Positions 34,813 to 47,899 are shown, counted from the stretch's first letter. The stretch: 64,000 nucleotides of DNA from Hymenopus coronatus (GCA_030762935.1 CM060900.1:375119132-375183131), one strand, 5' to 3'. The notes: generated by a model from the letters alone, not told the origin. Made by a program: numbers and translations.

Positions 34813-35713
34813 TACGAGAGGTGATCAACAAAGACTGACGGACTGTTTTTCTTTCACGGATGCTTATCACTCCAGTTCAATGTCTACATTAGTTTTTTAA
34901 AAGTAATCCCCTCCTATTTCAACGCACTTTTTATAGCTTATCTGCTAGGGCTTGAACACGTAGTACAGATCGCTCTTTATCAGGTCTTGGGAATTGTCTC
35001 ACTATTCCTGAGCACTGCTTCATTGTTATCAAATTGAATGCACCAAAGCTTTGCATTTAGTGGTGGGAATAAAATAAGTCACAGAGTACTATAACGGGGC
35101 TATAAGGCGGATAAGATATACAGGTAATGTTGAATTCGGCCAAAAATTACATGACTTTATTTGTGGCTTGAGACCTACACTGTCCATGAATGTTTTGGTC
35201 GTATCTTTGAAATATCCTTACTCAGTTTAGCCAATATCAAATTATCAAAACTTCACTGAGGTTACGTAATGTTACCCACCGATCCTCACGGACAGACAAT
35301 CACAGTAGTCATTTTGATGTTAACTTCAATCACAGCAGAAGCCGATAAACAGGCCCACCTTGCTTAGTCCAGAAAAATCGGCCTTCTTTGAAGCCCTTGA
35401 ACCACCTAAACACGAAGTAGTGTATCTTCATCGTACTCTTTCTGCAACTTTTCATAAGTTTCGGTGGCTGTATGGTTTAAACAAAAACAATACTTTATAG
35501 CGACGTATTGCTCTTCTCCGTTACCTCTATTTTATGGTATGCAAAATGCAAGTAGAGGCTACAAAGTAGAAGTGTACTACCAAACTACCGATACAAGAGT
35601 GCTGCCACCTATTAACATTATACATAAAAACCCGCTCTTTTCAACAGTGGTAGGAAACTATCACGGAATCTTCAATAAAAATCAGCCTCAGTCTTTGTAG
35701 ATCAGCCCTCGTA
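34813..35713 (-). mobile_element. Mariner-like element, heavily decayed
   Basis: The termini TACGAGAGGTGATCAACAAA (34813) and, in reverse, TACGAGGGCTGATCTACAAA (ending 35713) are 24-bp inverted repeats with three mismatches. On the minus strand, fragments of the transposase start, FRWFKGFKEG (about 35420-35390), and of its end, KCVEIGGDYF (near 34925), occur in the order expected. Frames between are riddled with stops and the catalytic core is not recognisable. At about 900 bp it is roughly two thirds of a full mariner. Confidence 0.7.
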
Positions 35714-35781
35714 TGTAGGCAAGAAGATGAGAAGGAAAGGATTGGAATAGATGAATGAATGGACGACACTCCCTTTCTGTG

Positions 35782-36398
35782 TATATACAGGTGTACTCAA
35801 AATAAGTAACTATTTTCTGTTGAGGCAACTTACAAATGTCTTTTTGTTACAGGTTGATCACTGAGCAGTATTTTGACTATTTCTGAACGTACTGCCGTTG
35901 TCACGTAGCGTCTATAGTGTGTTCTGTGCGATGAGCTGCGACGACGGTTTCAACGAAAACTTAGAAAGAATGGACCAGCGAATAAAACCACATGAAAATT
36001 GTTAACTAAGTTTCAACGGATAGACACTGTTACTGGCGAGTCTAGACCAGGTTGACCTTTCAACTACACAGCTGACATTAACGCAATGGTGGGGGGGGTA
36101 AATTGAACAGAAAACTAAATCTGTAACTTGTATTTCACGCCAATTGCAAATTCCGAAATCAACAGTGTTCAAAGAGCTGAAATCCACTTTGAAGAAGCGT
36201 GCATATTATTTGCAAGTGTTATACCAGCTCCATCCATGACGGAAGTTCGTCGGACGGAAGATCCCACAGACGCCATGTGACAAGGGCAATACGTTCAGGA
36301 ATAGTCAACATACTGTTCGGTGATCAACTTGTAACAAAAAGACATTCGTAAGTTACCTTAATCACGAAATAGATACTTATTTTGTGAACACTTGTATA
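35782..36398 (+). mobile_element. Tc1/mariner deletion derivative with ~130-bp inverted termini
   Basis: The left arm (35782-35913) and right arm (36267-36398) are long, imperfect inverted repeats. Both contain ATGTCTTTTTGTTAC, GTTGATCAC, TTGACTATT and CTGAACGTA in mirrored order. TATA lies at both outer ends, in line with TA target use. The interior encodes, in plus, SRQLQIPKSTVFKELKSTL (about 36140-36195), a helix-turn-helix like that of Tc1/mariner transposase N-termini. The rest of the transposase is deleted. Confidence 0.75.
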
Positions 36399-38560
36399 AG
36401 TTCGGAAATGGAAACTGTACTTTGGTACACGATAAATTCGCTAAACCATAAGCGGTAGTTTTTACGATTACAGAAGAGCACACACAAAATTTGGAGCGTT
36501 AGAAGCAAATGATTGCACAACTCTTTAGCAAGTAAGTATTCATTTATCCGAAGATATCGAGTTAATTGTAACGTTGTAACAAAAACTGAAGTGACAAGGA
36601 AAATATAACCAAGTCAGGATGAGGAAGGAAAATACTATCATATTTTATTCCTCGGTAGCAGATAGTGTAGCTGGGGATCGAATGTGAAATTTTTATGACA
36701 CGTCAAATACATATGCAAATGTCTAGTGAATATTGTGCCACCTTCATGGTATAAAACTTAAAGAACCCTCACCGCGGAAGCAGTTCGCAATATCAAAGGA
36801 AATAAACTATAAACTACATTTTTACAGCCGCAGCATGCTACGGAAAACCATCTAGTAAATCCCAGTAAGTCTACTGGCAATGAAAAGTATTGCATGGAAA
36901 CTATTTCAAAATGCAGACAGTCCTTGTAAGTGATTTTACTGTCAAGTTCCGTTAAATGGAATCCCTCAGAAGCCAAGGGTTCGAAGTGAAATTTTAATTA
37001 ATTTTGGAGGTTGGCGATAGTTAGAATTTGTATGTAAAGAGTCAAAACCATCAATCATGTAATGCTGGAATTGTTAATTTTATTTCAAAATTAAAAAAAA
37101 AGTTACAAAACAGTATTTTGGTGCAAACTCCCTAGAATAGGTATTACGGGGTATAAACATTTAGTAACCTTTCGCCAGCAGCTACTTTGTTTATAACAAT
37201 AAATTAGATAAATTAATATATTCATTTCAATTAAAAACGATTGACAACAGATAGAACTTTCCTTAAGTTTTTATATAACATTTCTTATCATGATAATATT
37301 CTAACATAATATTTATGTAGTTCTGTGGAATTAATATATCGGCTTAAGTAGTAAAATTTCATCTGTGAATCTTGTATAGTTTTTTAAAGAAAGGTCCATA
37401 TGTTAAGAACACGTAATTTATAGATAATTTGAATTTTTATTTACTTATTAGTCTGACTCGTAAAAGTATTTGCCTAGTGCTACAGAATAAAAATATACAT
37501 TTAGAGGTTTTAACAAAAATGCTATAAGTTTCCCAGAAAAACGTTTTACCATACGTTATAATAGTTATATAGAAATTAAATTATGGGAATTAATTGTAAC
37601 AAAGACTACAAAATATGCAAAAAACAATTAACGATAACAGTTATAATAATAAGAGTGATCTATATCATAATACATTTTACGTTCTGTTTAAAGCATACAA
37701 ATATATGACACTCTAAAAATCCCATTAATACCCGTCGGTTTAAGTTTATTGAATTAGAATTTGAACACATATTCATAATTCAAGAATTGACAGTTGCTTT
37801 GTTTCTTCAGCTGCATACAGTTCGATTGGAAGAACAGGGTTGTACCTAAAAAAAATGCATTAAAATTCTTAGGAAAGGCAACAGAAAATTAACATAATTT
37901 GAATTTATTTCTTTACCTACAACATCTAATCGTACGGCTTAATAAGTGTTTATACTAACAGTAAAATCTTCATTATACTATTATAGTTTATTGTTTTAAT
38001 TATTCAGGTTCGGATGTTATCCATTAGAGCTATAATTTCTTCATTCCTTATTTTGAGTTGGAATATTCTTGCCAGAAATTTTTATTTTTGCACACTTAAG
38101 TTAACCTTATTACGTAATAAAGAGCTGTAATGGTTATCATGGAATTATAAAAGGTGATAAAATATTAAAATATTTATTATTAATCCAATATGTGCATACT
38201 TCAACAATATTGTATCAATAATTTGCTAAAACTGCTATAAATACTCAGAGTGGTACTTTGAAAGATTTTGAAAGTCTTTTTCAGCCTAAATAATGATAAT
38301 TTTCTACGCATAAGCATTCTTCTGGTCTATGGTGCTGGATCTGCAGATAGTCTTCTAAAATTTCTGATAAAGACATTCATAAAATCTTGTGTATATTAAT
38401 TTCTGCAGAATATTTATCCGGGGCAGTATTTCTCTACCTTGAGAACCATAATCTCCGTAATGTCTAAGACCTCACCATTATCATATTTCTTCAAGTCTAA
38501 GTCCTATTTATACAGAAAGGTCCTAGAAGTCATAGCAATCTTCATGGAGGCACCAAAGTG
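36399..38560. other. Very AT-rich unassigned stretch
   Basis: Two kilobases with no recognised coding or repeat structure. Confidence 0.4.
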
Positions 38561-39304
38561 GGACATTTATGTTGGATTGGGTTGCAATACCACTGTATTC
38601 TGAGCCAAAGTATTTGCAATTGGAACCTATGTCAAGGAGAACCTAAGGATGGGCTCAAAGATGGCAACATCTGGATTTTCTCTGAAATGTCAGGCAGTCT
38701 TAAAAGCAATTGAAATTTATGAGATAACCTCTAAATGCTCTGGAACTACCTAATAAACCTTGTATAACTGGCAAAACACAAGGCTCTTGTGTAGATGCCA
38801 GGACACAAGGGAATTTTAAGCACTATTTTGGCACTATAAATTCCCGTTTGAAAACCCATTGGTGAGTGGATTAAAATTACCACCAACAAAAATGGGTGCA
38901 AACGGAAGGATGCAAGCACAGTAATAGAATGACGATTAGAACATCTTCCTTATTAACTGAAGACTTACTTAAACTTAGCAGATCCGAAATAAACCTAATA
39001 ACAGGTTTATTATAACAGGATACTGCAGATTAAGGAAGAATCTCCATACAATGAAAATCTTCAAAGAAGAATAAGTGTCTTTGCATGGAGATTGTGCAAT
39101 GTAGAGGAAGAAGCAGCCCTTCATATGAGCTTCAAATGTGAAGCTCTGTGTAGGAAATTTTATGAATTACTGGGCTTAATAAACACTAGACCTATTTCTC
39201 CATTAGAGATACAAGTCTTTTTAACTAAAACTTTCAGGGTTGGAGGTAACACAATAAGTTTACAAGTTTCATTGTTAAGGGCGAATAATCCGACCCCATC
39301 TTGA
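38560..39304 (+). pseudogene. Decayed LINE 3' region: RNase H and terminal Cys/His motif
   Basis: Pieces in three frames follow the order of an RNase H domain and tail of jockey/I-like pol proteins: SLKAIEIYEITSKC (about 38697), a VPGH-like stretch lost to drift (ARCQDTREF near 38796), LLKLSRSEINLITGL (about 38968) with TGYCRLRKNLH (39018), then EEEAALHMSFKCEALCRKFY (39101-39160), which matches the ETAxHxxxxCxAL tail. Many stops and frameshifts. Upstream RT sequence was not recognised. Family assignment is tentative. Confidence 0.65.
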
Positions 39305-39967
39305 TGAAAATGTTAAGTGATTGCATAATGCTTATACAGTATGGGCTTGATTTTTTTTTTTTTTTTACAGACCAGCCTTATCTCTCCCTATTGACTGACT
39401 AGTAGTGAAGAACATGTGTGTTGTTGATTTTATGAAAACAGAACTTTGAAACTGCATTATAGAGTAATAACGAGTTGGTTCTTTCTTTGTCCCTTTTAGT
39501 TATCCCAGTAGATAATTAGGTACACTTTACTCATTGTCCGCATCCAGAGAATATCCAGGGGTTTATTGCAAATTTTTAGGTAGAACCAAACACAAGAGCT
39601 ATCTCACTTGCCCCTCCAAGAGTCTGACCTTTGTGACAAACGTAATACTAAACATCATTGGCTCTCAAGTCATATATTGTGAAATTAAATGAAAAATAGA
39701 AGAGAGAAAGAAAATCCTGTCTAACATGCACACAACTTGTAGATCAAATGCATTTACTTTTCTGTTTGAATGTTTGTCTACTCTCCTTTTCTGCTTCAGA
39801 TAAATCCTTCTCCATCAGGTGTGACTCATATTCTTTTAGTTTTAGTTTTGCTACATTGAATGCCACATGGTTCACCTAAGTTTTTGGAACTGAAGATTAG
39901 CAAATTAAATTTTCATTGAATAATTTGTAATAACATATAAAGTGATCCGCACAGTTTTGCTCCTTAT
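39305..39967. other. Unassigned stretch
   Basis: AT-rich, with a T14 run at 39352-39365. No feature recognised. Confidence 0.4.
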
Positions 39968-40190
39968 CATGGTCCGTCTGAATAGCTCAGTTGGATAAGC
40001 GCTGGCCTTCTGATCCCAAGGTCGCGGAACCCAACAATGCTCAGACTAATGGTTTTTAAGTGTGCTTATAAAGCGATAGCTCTATGTCAGTAGATTTACT
40101 GGCATTGAATAGAACTCCGGTGGGACAAAATTCCGACATACCGGAGGTGCTGGTATAATACTGGAAATTGACAGCGGTGTTACCAAATAT
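39968..40190 (+). mobile_element. SINE family G, tRNA-headed
   Basis: The head GTCTGAATAGCTCAGTTGGA is an A box and TAAGCGCTGGCCTTCTGATC looks like a tRNA anticodon arm; the B box is damaged (CGCGGAACCCAACAATG). The body has ACTCCGGTGGGACAAAATTC and CATACCGGAGGTGCTGGTAT. It ends in an AT/CATA tract (40186-40260). Only one copy lies in this window, so family status rests on the tRNA-like head and on layout. Confidence 0.65.
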
Positions 40191-40204
40191 ATACATATAC
40201 ATAT

Positions 40205-40237
<33 letters not shown>

Positions 40238-40239
40238 TA

Positions 40240-42950
40240 CACATACATAAACATACATGCATCCTCATCATGGTATAGTTTTGTATCATGTGTATACAAA
40301 TAAATACAAATCTGCGGCGGACTTCCCACCTTCAATATTATACTTCTTAATGTAACAATAATAGAGACGTTCGATCCTTGTTATACCGTTTATGTGGTTT
40401 CTGACACTTTCCTTTATATGGTCTGAATGCAATGCTTACTTATTTTTGTTGTGAGGGAAATCTGATTTTCTATGACAGTTCATGTGATTCGATTGTTAAT
40501 TCCCCAATGTAGCTCAGAAAATGTCTTTGATTCGTACACGTAATATGTTAAGAGTTCAAATAAAATACATGATTATACATCAGTGACCATTTCTACAATA
40601 GAGAACCATTTGCCTTTGCCTTTGCAGCTCAGCCATTTCTCAATAGTGTCGTAAAATCTTTTCTCTCTCTTCAGCCTGCACTTTTTATTATACGGGAGGT
40701 AACAACTGTTTTACTTCTCTAGTAACCTGAATTTTTTCTTAACAGTTCACAAAGATATTAAGCTTTTTCACTGTTTAGTTTTTTTGCTTCATTTTTTGCC
40801 ACTTATTTCGGTTGTTTCCCTTTTCCCTCCTTTTCTGTTCTAGATGAAAAAACATTAAATTTCTACATGATGTTTCCTCCCATTGATCAGTTTTGTTTTT
40901 CCCCCATCAGAATCACTACTAGACACACTTGAAACAGAAGATGTGAAGCCTTAATCGACATAGAAATAATTTGAATCAAAAGGGTCAGAAGCACTTCCAC
41001 TTCTTATTGAAACAGTGTCATTAGTTACATTTACAACATTTGTTCAATTTTTGGTGACTTAATCTGATAAATTCAGCTCATGATGACTGATGACTGTCGT
41101 AATTATTAGTCACAATTACCTGTACTTTCATGTTTTTCTGATGCATTGTTGGAGTGACAGGAATATTCTGCTATTTCGATGTTGACGTTAGTGTTCACAG
41201 TTTTACGTGTAGTTTCTAAAGAGTTAAATATACCATTCAAATATTGGTTATAATCATTAATCCATAACAATGCTAATAATAATAATAATAATAATAATAG
41301 TATATACAATAGTATTCATTATAACTATGAAATGATGCAATTCCTTGCCAATTTTTGACGCACTGGTCGCTGGTATCCATCCAAATCACACCTTTAATTG
41401 CAAAATAGCTTCTTTAGCTATCTAACATTTGTCTGTGTGTTTATTTCAAACTAAATCTTGCTCTGTGACAAGTTTTAGAGCCATATTTACTCTGCTGTTG
41501 AGCTCAGTACCAAAGGTAAGCGTAAGGTATAACTTAACATCAGCACAAAATAATTGCAATTTATTGATTCAATTACGTACATCAAAATATTACAAATCAA
41601 AATCTTGGAAGAAAAACAAAAGCCGTGTTTAAAACTATAAAGTTTGTGCTGATCAACGCTGGCATATTTAAGAATAAGTGGAATAAAATGGTGGATTGAA
41701 ATTGATATTTCTCTTAACAACAGCGATTCATTTCCAAATAATACATGGAGTGCATAACTGGAGGCGTAGGTACTTAGCATATTTAGTTATGAAAAAAAAT
41801 GTTTCCATTCAGAATATGACAATAGCTATGAAATAAGTACACTAGAATTATGAAACTTTTATGCATTTGACGTTTGTCCAGAAGCAATTACTAGTTTACA
41901 CGACATTGGTAGAGAATAACTGAGTGTTACCAGTGCTTTATTTTGCCAAACTGACAAATGTTAACAGCTACTCTCCGAGTTCCATATAAAATATAGCTAT
42001 TTTGCAGTAATTCTATTGAAAATAAAAAAAAAATTGCCACTTGTGTGTTTAGATCCTGTTTTTCAAAACACACAATAAGCTTTTAATAGTATTAATACAA
42101 TATGTAGAATGAGCTCTTTAGGAATCAAAACGAAATACAAAAGTGGTGACAAAGGGAGATCAATACTGCGAAATGAATGAAGACCTACTATAGTTCAATA
42201 AATATAACTCTACTGCACAATAGAAAATTCGTATTCACGTCGTTTTAACGAGTATTAAGACCAGTTAGTACCTACCAGTAGACTTTACCTCTTTTGTGCA
42301 AGTGCTTAAGTTATATCAGAGGCTAACACAATAAACTAAGCGGATTCCTTAAGAAAAGAGCTCATTTCTTTTCATTGCCGATGGGACTGAAGTTTTTGTA
42401 GGGTTTTACTTTTTAGAAAAATATAATAACTCCTAGATGGAAATGTCGACTATCACAGCTATTTTTAGCCTTACTAACTTCTGCTTTTAAAAGATTCCGT
42501 GGATTTTTTTCCAGAATAAATGACCCTTTAAATTTCCGCGTTCAAAGCTTCTTTATACCTGAACCAAAGAAATCTGATATCATACAAAGAAAGATCTCAA
42601 ATAAAAGAACAAAGATGTTAAGGCGCTGCTGGCAGCGCTTTGTTGGAAAGTTTTTGCAATTGTGAGTTACTGCTAGACCCTATAAAGTAACAAACTTTAT
42701 TACAAAATCTACACCAGAGAAAGAGCTACACTAGATAAGACCAACTCTGTGTAACAACCCTTCCAAATGGCGTGTGTTTCTAGCTGTATCCAGCAGCTTG
42801 CGCGGTCTTCCAGACTGAAGGTAATTATATTTGTTGGGAAGCATATGGCGTGAACCCGGTTCTTCTATAGCTGCTATTAAAACCCTCTATCGCAATGTGT
42901 ACTACAATTGTCAACCCAGTTTATATTACACCAAGAGAAAAAAATCACTC
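40240..42950. other. Unassigned AT-rich DNA
   Basis: Includes an AAT microsatellite (41273-41299) and a GCGCTGC/GCAGCGC hairpin at about 42621-42636. Short open frames carry no known motif. Confidence 0.4.
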
Positions 42951-43450
42951 ATCTAGCCAGGTAGCTCAGGCGTTTCGTTTGAGACTGGCAATTGGGAGAT
43001 CGTGCGATCGACTCCCACCGACCTCTCTGACCCATGTTTTTTCAGGGGTTTTCCCGGCTCATTTGGCAAATGCTGGCGAGGTTCCTTCATTCCCCGAACT
43101 TCTTGCCCCTTCATTCCAGCTCCATTTCATCCAACCGATCCCTTTCAGAGTTGCATGTGTCGGCAAGAGCTGCAGTGGTGACGCCATTCCGTGGTGGTGA
43201 CCGTGTTCTGAAAACATGGCTGTCGACGGCGGTATGGCGTTGGAAGTCGTCTGTAGATCCAGGATGTTCGGTTAGACATGGGGTGCGGACTCGTAGCGTT
43301 CCCTGCGTCAAGATGAAGACCTTGGAATATGTTAGGAACCCTCCAAGGAGGCTCATATCCACCACCGGCTTCGGTCACTCCACCTTATCCTATTCTCCTG
43401 GGCTCTTACGTACAATACGTCAATGGCTGCAGTGGGAATTCCCTCCTGCA
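42950..43450 (+). mobile_element. SINE family F plus unassigned GC-rich tail
   Basis: The head CAGGTAGCTCAGGCGTTTCG (A-box-like) and GCGATCGACTCCC (decayed B box) are followed by CTCTGACCCATG and the GGGTTTTCCCGGCTCA body. A related copy lies at 51266-51610. The sequence from about 43200 to 43450 is GC-richer than its surroundings and I do not recognise it. A 197-codon frame (43034-43627) crosses both parts and is most likely spurious. Confidence 0.6.
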
Positions 43451-43829
43451 TTACACACACATACACACACGGCTTTCTCTAGCACTTCCTCAAACAAACC
43501 TTCCTTGCAGAAATTATTATTTATCTACGCCATGTTAATCAAAATAAAACTTAAAAGAAATTGTCTTATTATTTGCTTCCTTCTAAGTAGAAGGAAAACA
43601 AGGGAATACACTAGGTTAATGCGATAGTCAAATCTTTTAAAAGCTATCGCTATATGACACAATTGAAATTCGGTTGTCTTTTGTATTCCCGAGAGTAAAA
43701 TAAAACAGACGAAACGAAAGAGAAAGGTTTAACTGGTTTAAATTTGAAACCAACAACAAGGAATATCTCGGAAAAGGTTAACTCTACGAAAATGCCTATT
43801 ATATAAATTGTGTGTTTTAATGAGATCTA

Positions 43830-44280
43830 CATGTTTGTGCAGTAAGTTTTTGTCTACCTTTTACGGCTTACGAGTTATACAAGAACTATCCAGAATGAAG
43901 AGGTGTTCAGAGGCTATTCCCAGACAATTGAGGATATGCATTTCGTTTGTCATGAAAATATTTTAAATAAATAGCATTTTACTCAAAATTGTTGAGAAAA
44001 TTTTTGAGAAAATAAGAATTTTATTCCATGTAAAGTGTAGTTGTGGGTGGGGGATTTTTTTTTAAAATAATCTTGCCGTATCCCTAGAACACTGAACTTA
44101 AATATCAAATTTGGCATTTAACCGACTTTTCGTTTTTTAACTATGCAATCTAAAGACACGTGCACACATGGATATTTTTCTAAAAATGCTTTTTTTGGAT
44201 TACGCGGTATCAAAACATATATTTCCGGAGATATCTCGGTAGCGGTTACACACATCTTATTCTTCAAGTGAACCCATAGA
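43830..44280 (-). repeat. Family R, reverse copy
   Basis: In reverse order relative to 16010-17400: AGTAAGTTTTTGTCTACC, AGAGGCTATTCCCAGACA, TTTGTCATGAAAATATTTTA, GAACTTAAATATCAAATTTGG and AAACATATATTTCCGGAG. A copy at 51780 shows the same order (AGTAAGTTTTTGTCTAATAC, TTGGCTATTCTCAGGAAG). Confidence 0.55.
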
Positions 44281-44939
44281 CAAACATCGCATACAGTTAA
44301 ATCGTGTGATCGTGACGGTATGAATTATTTATTTATTACTTAATCTCAAAAAGTGCGTGTATTAAATTTAATAACTCAGCTGTATGCACGGTAGCAAAGT
44401 CACCATGCAAAAATCCAGACTGGCACTAAATATCGGTCAGTTGTTCAAAAACAAATGCTATGAATGAGTAATTCCTATACCTCTTGGCTTTATAATTTGT
44501 TTAAAACAAGTATGGGTACTACTATTCTGTATGCATTTATTGACACCTATTTTCACGTCATATAATAGAATTTCTTGTATAAAATCTGTTTTTTTTTTCA
44601 ATACTCCACTATGATTATTTTTAGGCGAACCATACCTACATATGTGGTACCATGCTTCGTTAGAGAAAATATTAAGGGTGTGTCAATTACCCTGTCATTT
44701 CGTGAAATCCAATTACAGAAACTTAATCAACTCGCACAGTGTGAAGGAAAATCTCTGTAGATAGGTTATAGTATTTTAAAACTAGAAATTTCAAACACAA
44801 TTTATCTTTCCAAGATATTACAATATGATGTGCTTAGAACAAATCATATGTTTTGTATATACTTTGCATATACACTATCGTTTATTTTATACAGCTTCTA
44901 CAAGTTATTTTTGTGAAAGCTAATTCCTCTATCTATTTC

Positions 44940-45175
44940 ATTTAGATATAAGACCGCGCCGTGGTTGAGTGGTTAAACTACTCGCCTCTCACCAAAGCAT
45001 CCCGGGTTCAATCCCAAGAGACAGTGTGTGGGGTTTTTGGTGGATAAAGAGGCGCAGGGGCGGCTTTTCTCCGGTTTCTCCCGCCTTCGCGTTCCACGGG
45101 TGCTCCATCATTCCATATATTATCACTGTCATCGCCTACGGTATCATATGTAATAAAAGCGGGCTTTAAATTCTA
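44940..45175 (+). mobile_element. SINE family E, full-length
   Basis: The head GCGCCGTGGTTGAGTGGTTA (A box) and GGGTTCAATCCC (B box, about 45004) are followed by GGCGCAGGGGCGGCTTTTCT, CGTTCCACGGGTGCTCCATC and CATCGCCTACGG, ending AGCGGGCTTTAAA. The best-kept family E head in the window. Confidence 0.85.
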
Positions 45176-45649
45176 TAAAAAGAGATAAGCATTTGCGGAC
45201 ATAGTTTAATTATATTATTTGTTTTAGAGCAAGGTGGGGATAGAAGAAGCCAAATCGATGGTGAATTGTTCCAAACCTCTTCGCTACATATTGACTTTAA
45301 AATTCTATGTTCTTTCAATGGTATCATGAGAAATAAGTGAATTACAAACTATTAACAAATTCCAATCAATATTAGCGGATATCGAAGAAATGATTCATAT
45401 CACAAAAATGTGTTTTGAAATAAATTTACATCCACACCGTTTCAAGACTATTTTTACTGAGCTTTTGTACATCTCTTATGGCAGAACCGCTATGTAAGAT
45501 TAAACAAAAATTCTTCCAAATAAGATGAACTTTACAGCAAATTCTCAGAAAATTCAAAAGAAATACATATATACATATTTGCCACTAAATAATTTAAATA
45601 GGCGATATTTTACTAGAAATCGTTGGAGCTGTTTTTTCGATAACATAAA

Positions 45650-45859
45650 AAAAATATATATATATGTTTCCACATAAAGGGTAATCTGGGGTGCGAGATG
45701 TTCTTTCAAATTTCTGTGACGCATCTTTGGAAACTACTCAACTTAAATATCAAGTTTTGTATTCAATCAAGTTTAGTTCTTTTTTTTTAGTTTATGCTGT
45801 TGATGACATACAAAGGTCGTTCTAACATTTGCATTTTCAAACTCAGGGGGCTTCCAAAG

Positions 45860-45890
<31 letters not shown>

Positions 45891-45975
45891 GCAAAATATC
45901 GGTATATAGTTTTTGGGCAGGAGTAACACTTCCTCTTTCTACTAAATACGTAGCAGAGAAATTAAAATTTTTTAA
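45650..45975 (-). repeat. Family R, reverse copy with AT tract
   Basis: Blocks ACTCAACTTAAATATCAAG and GGCAAAATATCGGTATATAG match the reverse copies at 44090 and 52330-52500. An AT dinucleotide tract (45860-45887) interrupts it. Confidence 0.5.
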
Positions 45976-47400
45976 TTGCAGAGCATGACCAATCACTACA
46001 TGGTCGGGTCGAAATTTGGTAAAAGAATAGTATATAAACTATACATAATATAGTAACTATAAAAGTTAAATAGCTTTAAAAACGTTTTGCCTAAAGTAAT
46101 ATGAAGACTTAAAATTAGTTTGTATACAAAAACAAGATAAATAATAGTAATAGATAATGATTAAAGTAAATGATAATTTTTGTCATTAGCATTATCATCA
46201 TTACAAGTAAATACGAGAGATTTCTGTAAAGTGCTTTGTTTTCAAGGGCACCTAAGCTGGGCTTTTACCATATGCAGCATTTTATTTCTATAGTTGTACG
46301 AATTATTCGAAAAGGGAACAATATAGATACGTAATCCTCAGCACATACACAACAAGAACATCGACGATTCCCAACAGCCAACAACTTGGGGAGCTGAAAT
46401 GAAAGCCAAGATGCCCTAAAGGTGTTTGTTTTCGTTAGCGAGGGAGTTTTTTTGTGCCTTCGCTGCTCAAGTATTACTTCAAGCTCTATGACAACATTTC
46501 TAAGGGAACAAACTCTCCTAGAATACTCTTTTGTTTGAGAAAGTCATTTTTCTGTAGTGTACATCTCATGGACGACGACAACAACCAGGAGATGTTATTA
46601 AAATTAATAATTTCAAGCAAAAGAGAGGTAAGCCGCTACTTAAAAGTTAAAACCTGCTTGTAAAACCAACGTCTGGCTGCAAACACCTGTGAGAATACGT
46701 GTCATATTGCCCCTCGATGTGAGGTTAGTGAAACTAATTTCGGGTGGTACTCTCCCTACATTCTTATGTTTAATCTTAATAGTTCCTAGACTTGATCTCT
46801 CTAAGTGTCTGCTCTTTAAAATAGCCTCTCTGTTAAATAATATCAATGGTAGCATTTCAGTTCATTACAGTTTTATTTCTCAAAACATGTTCCCGTTACT
46901 CTGACAATGCCAAGAACGTTGCATACCCATGATAATTTATTAATTAAAGTCTAAACTAAGGAAACAGAAATTTCCACTTATTCCTCGTTAACCCTTGGAC
47001 GAAAGATGGCTCGGACTGAAGTCAATGTAGGGTCGGGACCTCAGAAGACCGCTTGTAGAATTTGATATATATAGGTATTTTTTCAGTACCTTTATTACGT
47101 TTATTGTGAAAAATGAATGTGATAATTTGGTGAATGCATGTTATGTAACACTTCTCTGTGGCTATTTTAAATTAGTTTAACCTTTAAAGAATACATTGAA
47201 AACTTATTTAGCTCAAATTCCTATAAAAGGTTTACTCTTTTTGTTCACATTTTAGCTTAAGTAACATTTATTTAAAAGTAGCATTTATACATTAGTGTTT
47301 TACAGCGAAAGCCAATCTGTATTATACATTTATCCATAAAAATGATAACCTCCACATTACTTGGACAAAATAAAAATTAAGCTAAAGTGCACTCTATCCT
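45976..47400. other. Unassigned stretch
   Basis: No recognised element or gene. The overlapping short frames at 46640-46904 on both strands are probably chance. Confidence 0.4.
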
Positions 47401-47412
47401 CAAACTCCTTCA

Positions 47413-47560
47413 GGTTACTGGAAACAGCCCTCACAAACAGGCACACCATTAATTTTATAGCATTTTGAACACCACTCAGCAATAATATTCCTACTTAATT
47501 GACATGGACACAAAAAGAATCTTCTCAGTATATCCTCGGTGAATGATATCCATGTTCGGG
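47413..47560 (-). pseudogene. piggyBac-like transposase C-terminal cysteine motif
   Basis: On the minus strand a frame ending at a TAA reads LRRFFLCPCQLSRN, then WCSKCYKINGVPVCEGCF and Q. The pattern C-x-C, WCxxC, then P-V-C-x2-C-F at the protein end resembles the cysteine-rich C-terminal domain of piggyBac transposases, which usually ends in LCxxxCF. Upstream (47570-47900, minus) frames are broken and the DDD core is not recognisable. Terminal repeats and TTAA sites were not found. Confidence 0.45.
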
Positions 47561-47899
47561 AATCTTTTGACCCACATCAGGCCTTTGCTTGAAGAACACT
47601 ATTTAGCAAATTTGGACTGGTGATTCTGGGCTTAATATTGAACAAACAAGTTCTAGAAATCAACTATTTCGAGAAAATTCTGCACTTATGTGATTTTCAG
47701 TTGTGATTATGTGGATACTGATTTGTTAATAAACAAAAGTAAATTATGTACCTTGGTCAGAGTCTATTGAAACAGTGGAAGGGGAAATAAGGACGTCACG
47801 TGATTCTACTGGCGGATATTGCAAAATGCTCAAACAGGTAACCCACTTGGGCACGAGCCTTTTCCATTCCACCGTCACAAAAGACGGGATGCCTACAAC

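Noticed and set aside
39968..40035. Genuine tRNA gene
   Set aside because: The A box and anticodon-like arm are good, but the T arm is broken and a SINE body follows.
43034..43627. 197-codon open frame as a gene
   Set aside because: It starts inside SINE F, other frames on both strands are equally open, the composition is that of translated repeat DNA, and no domain is visible.
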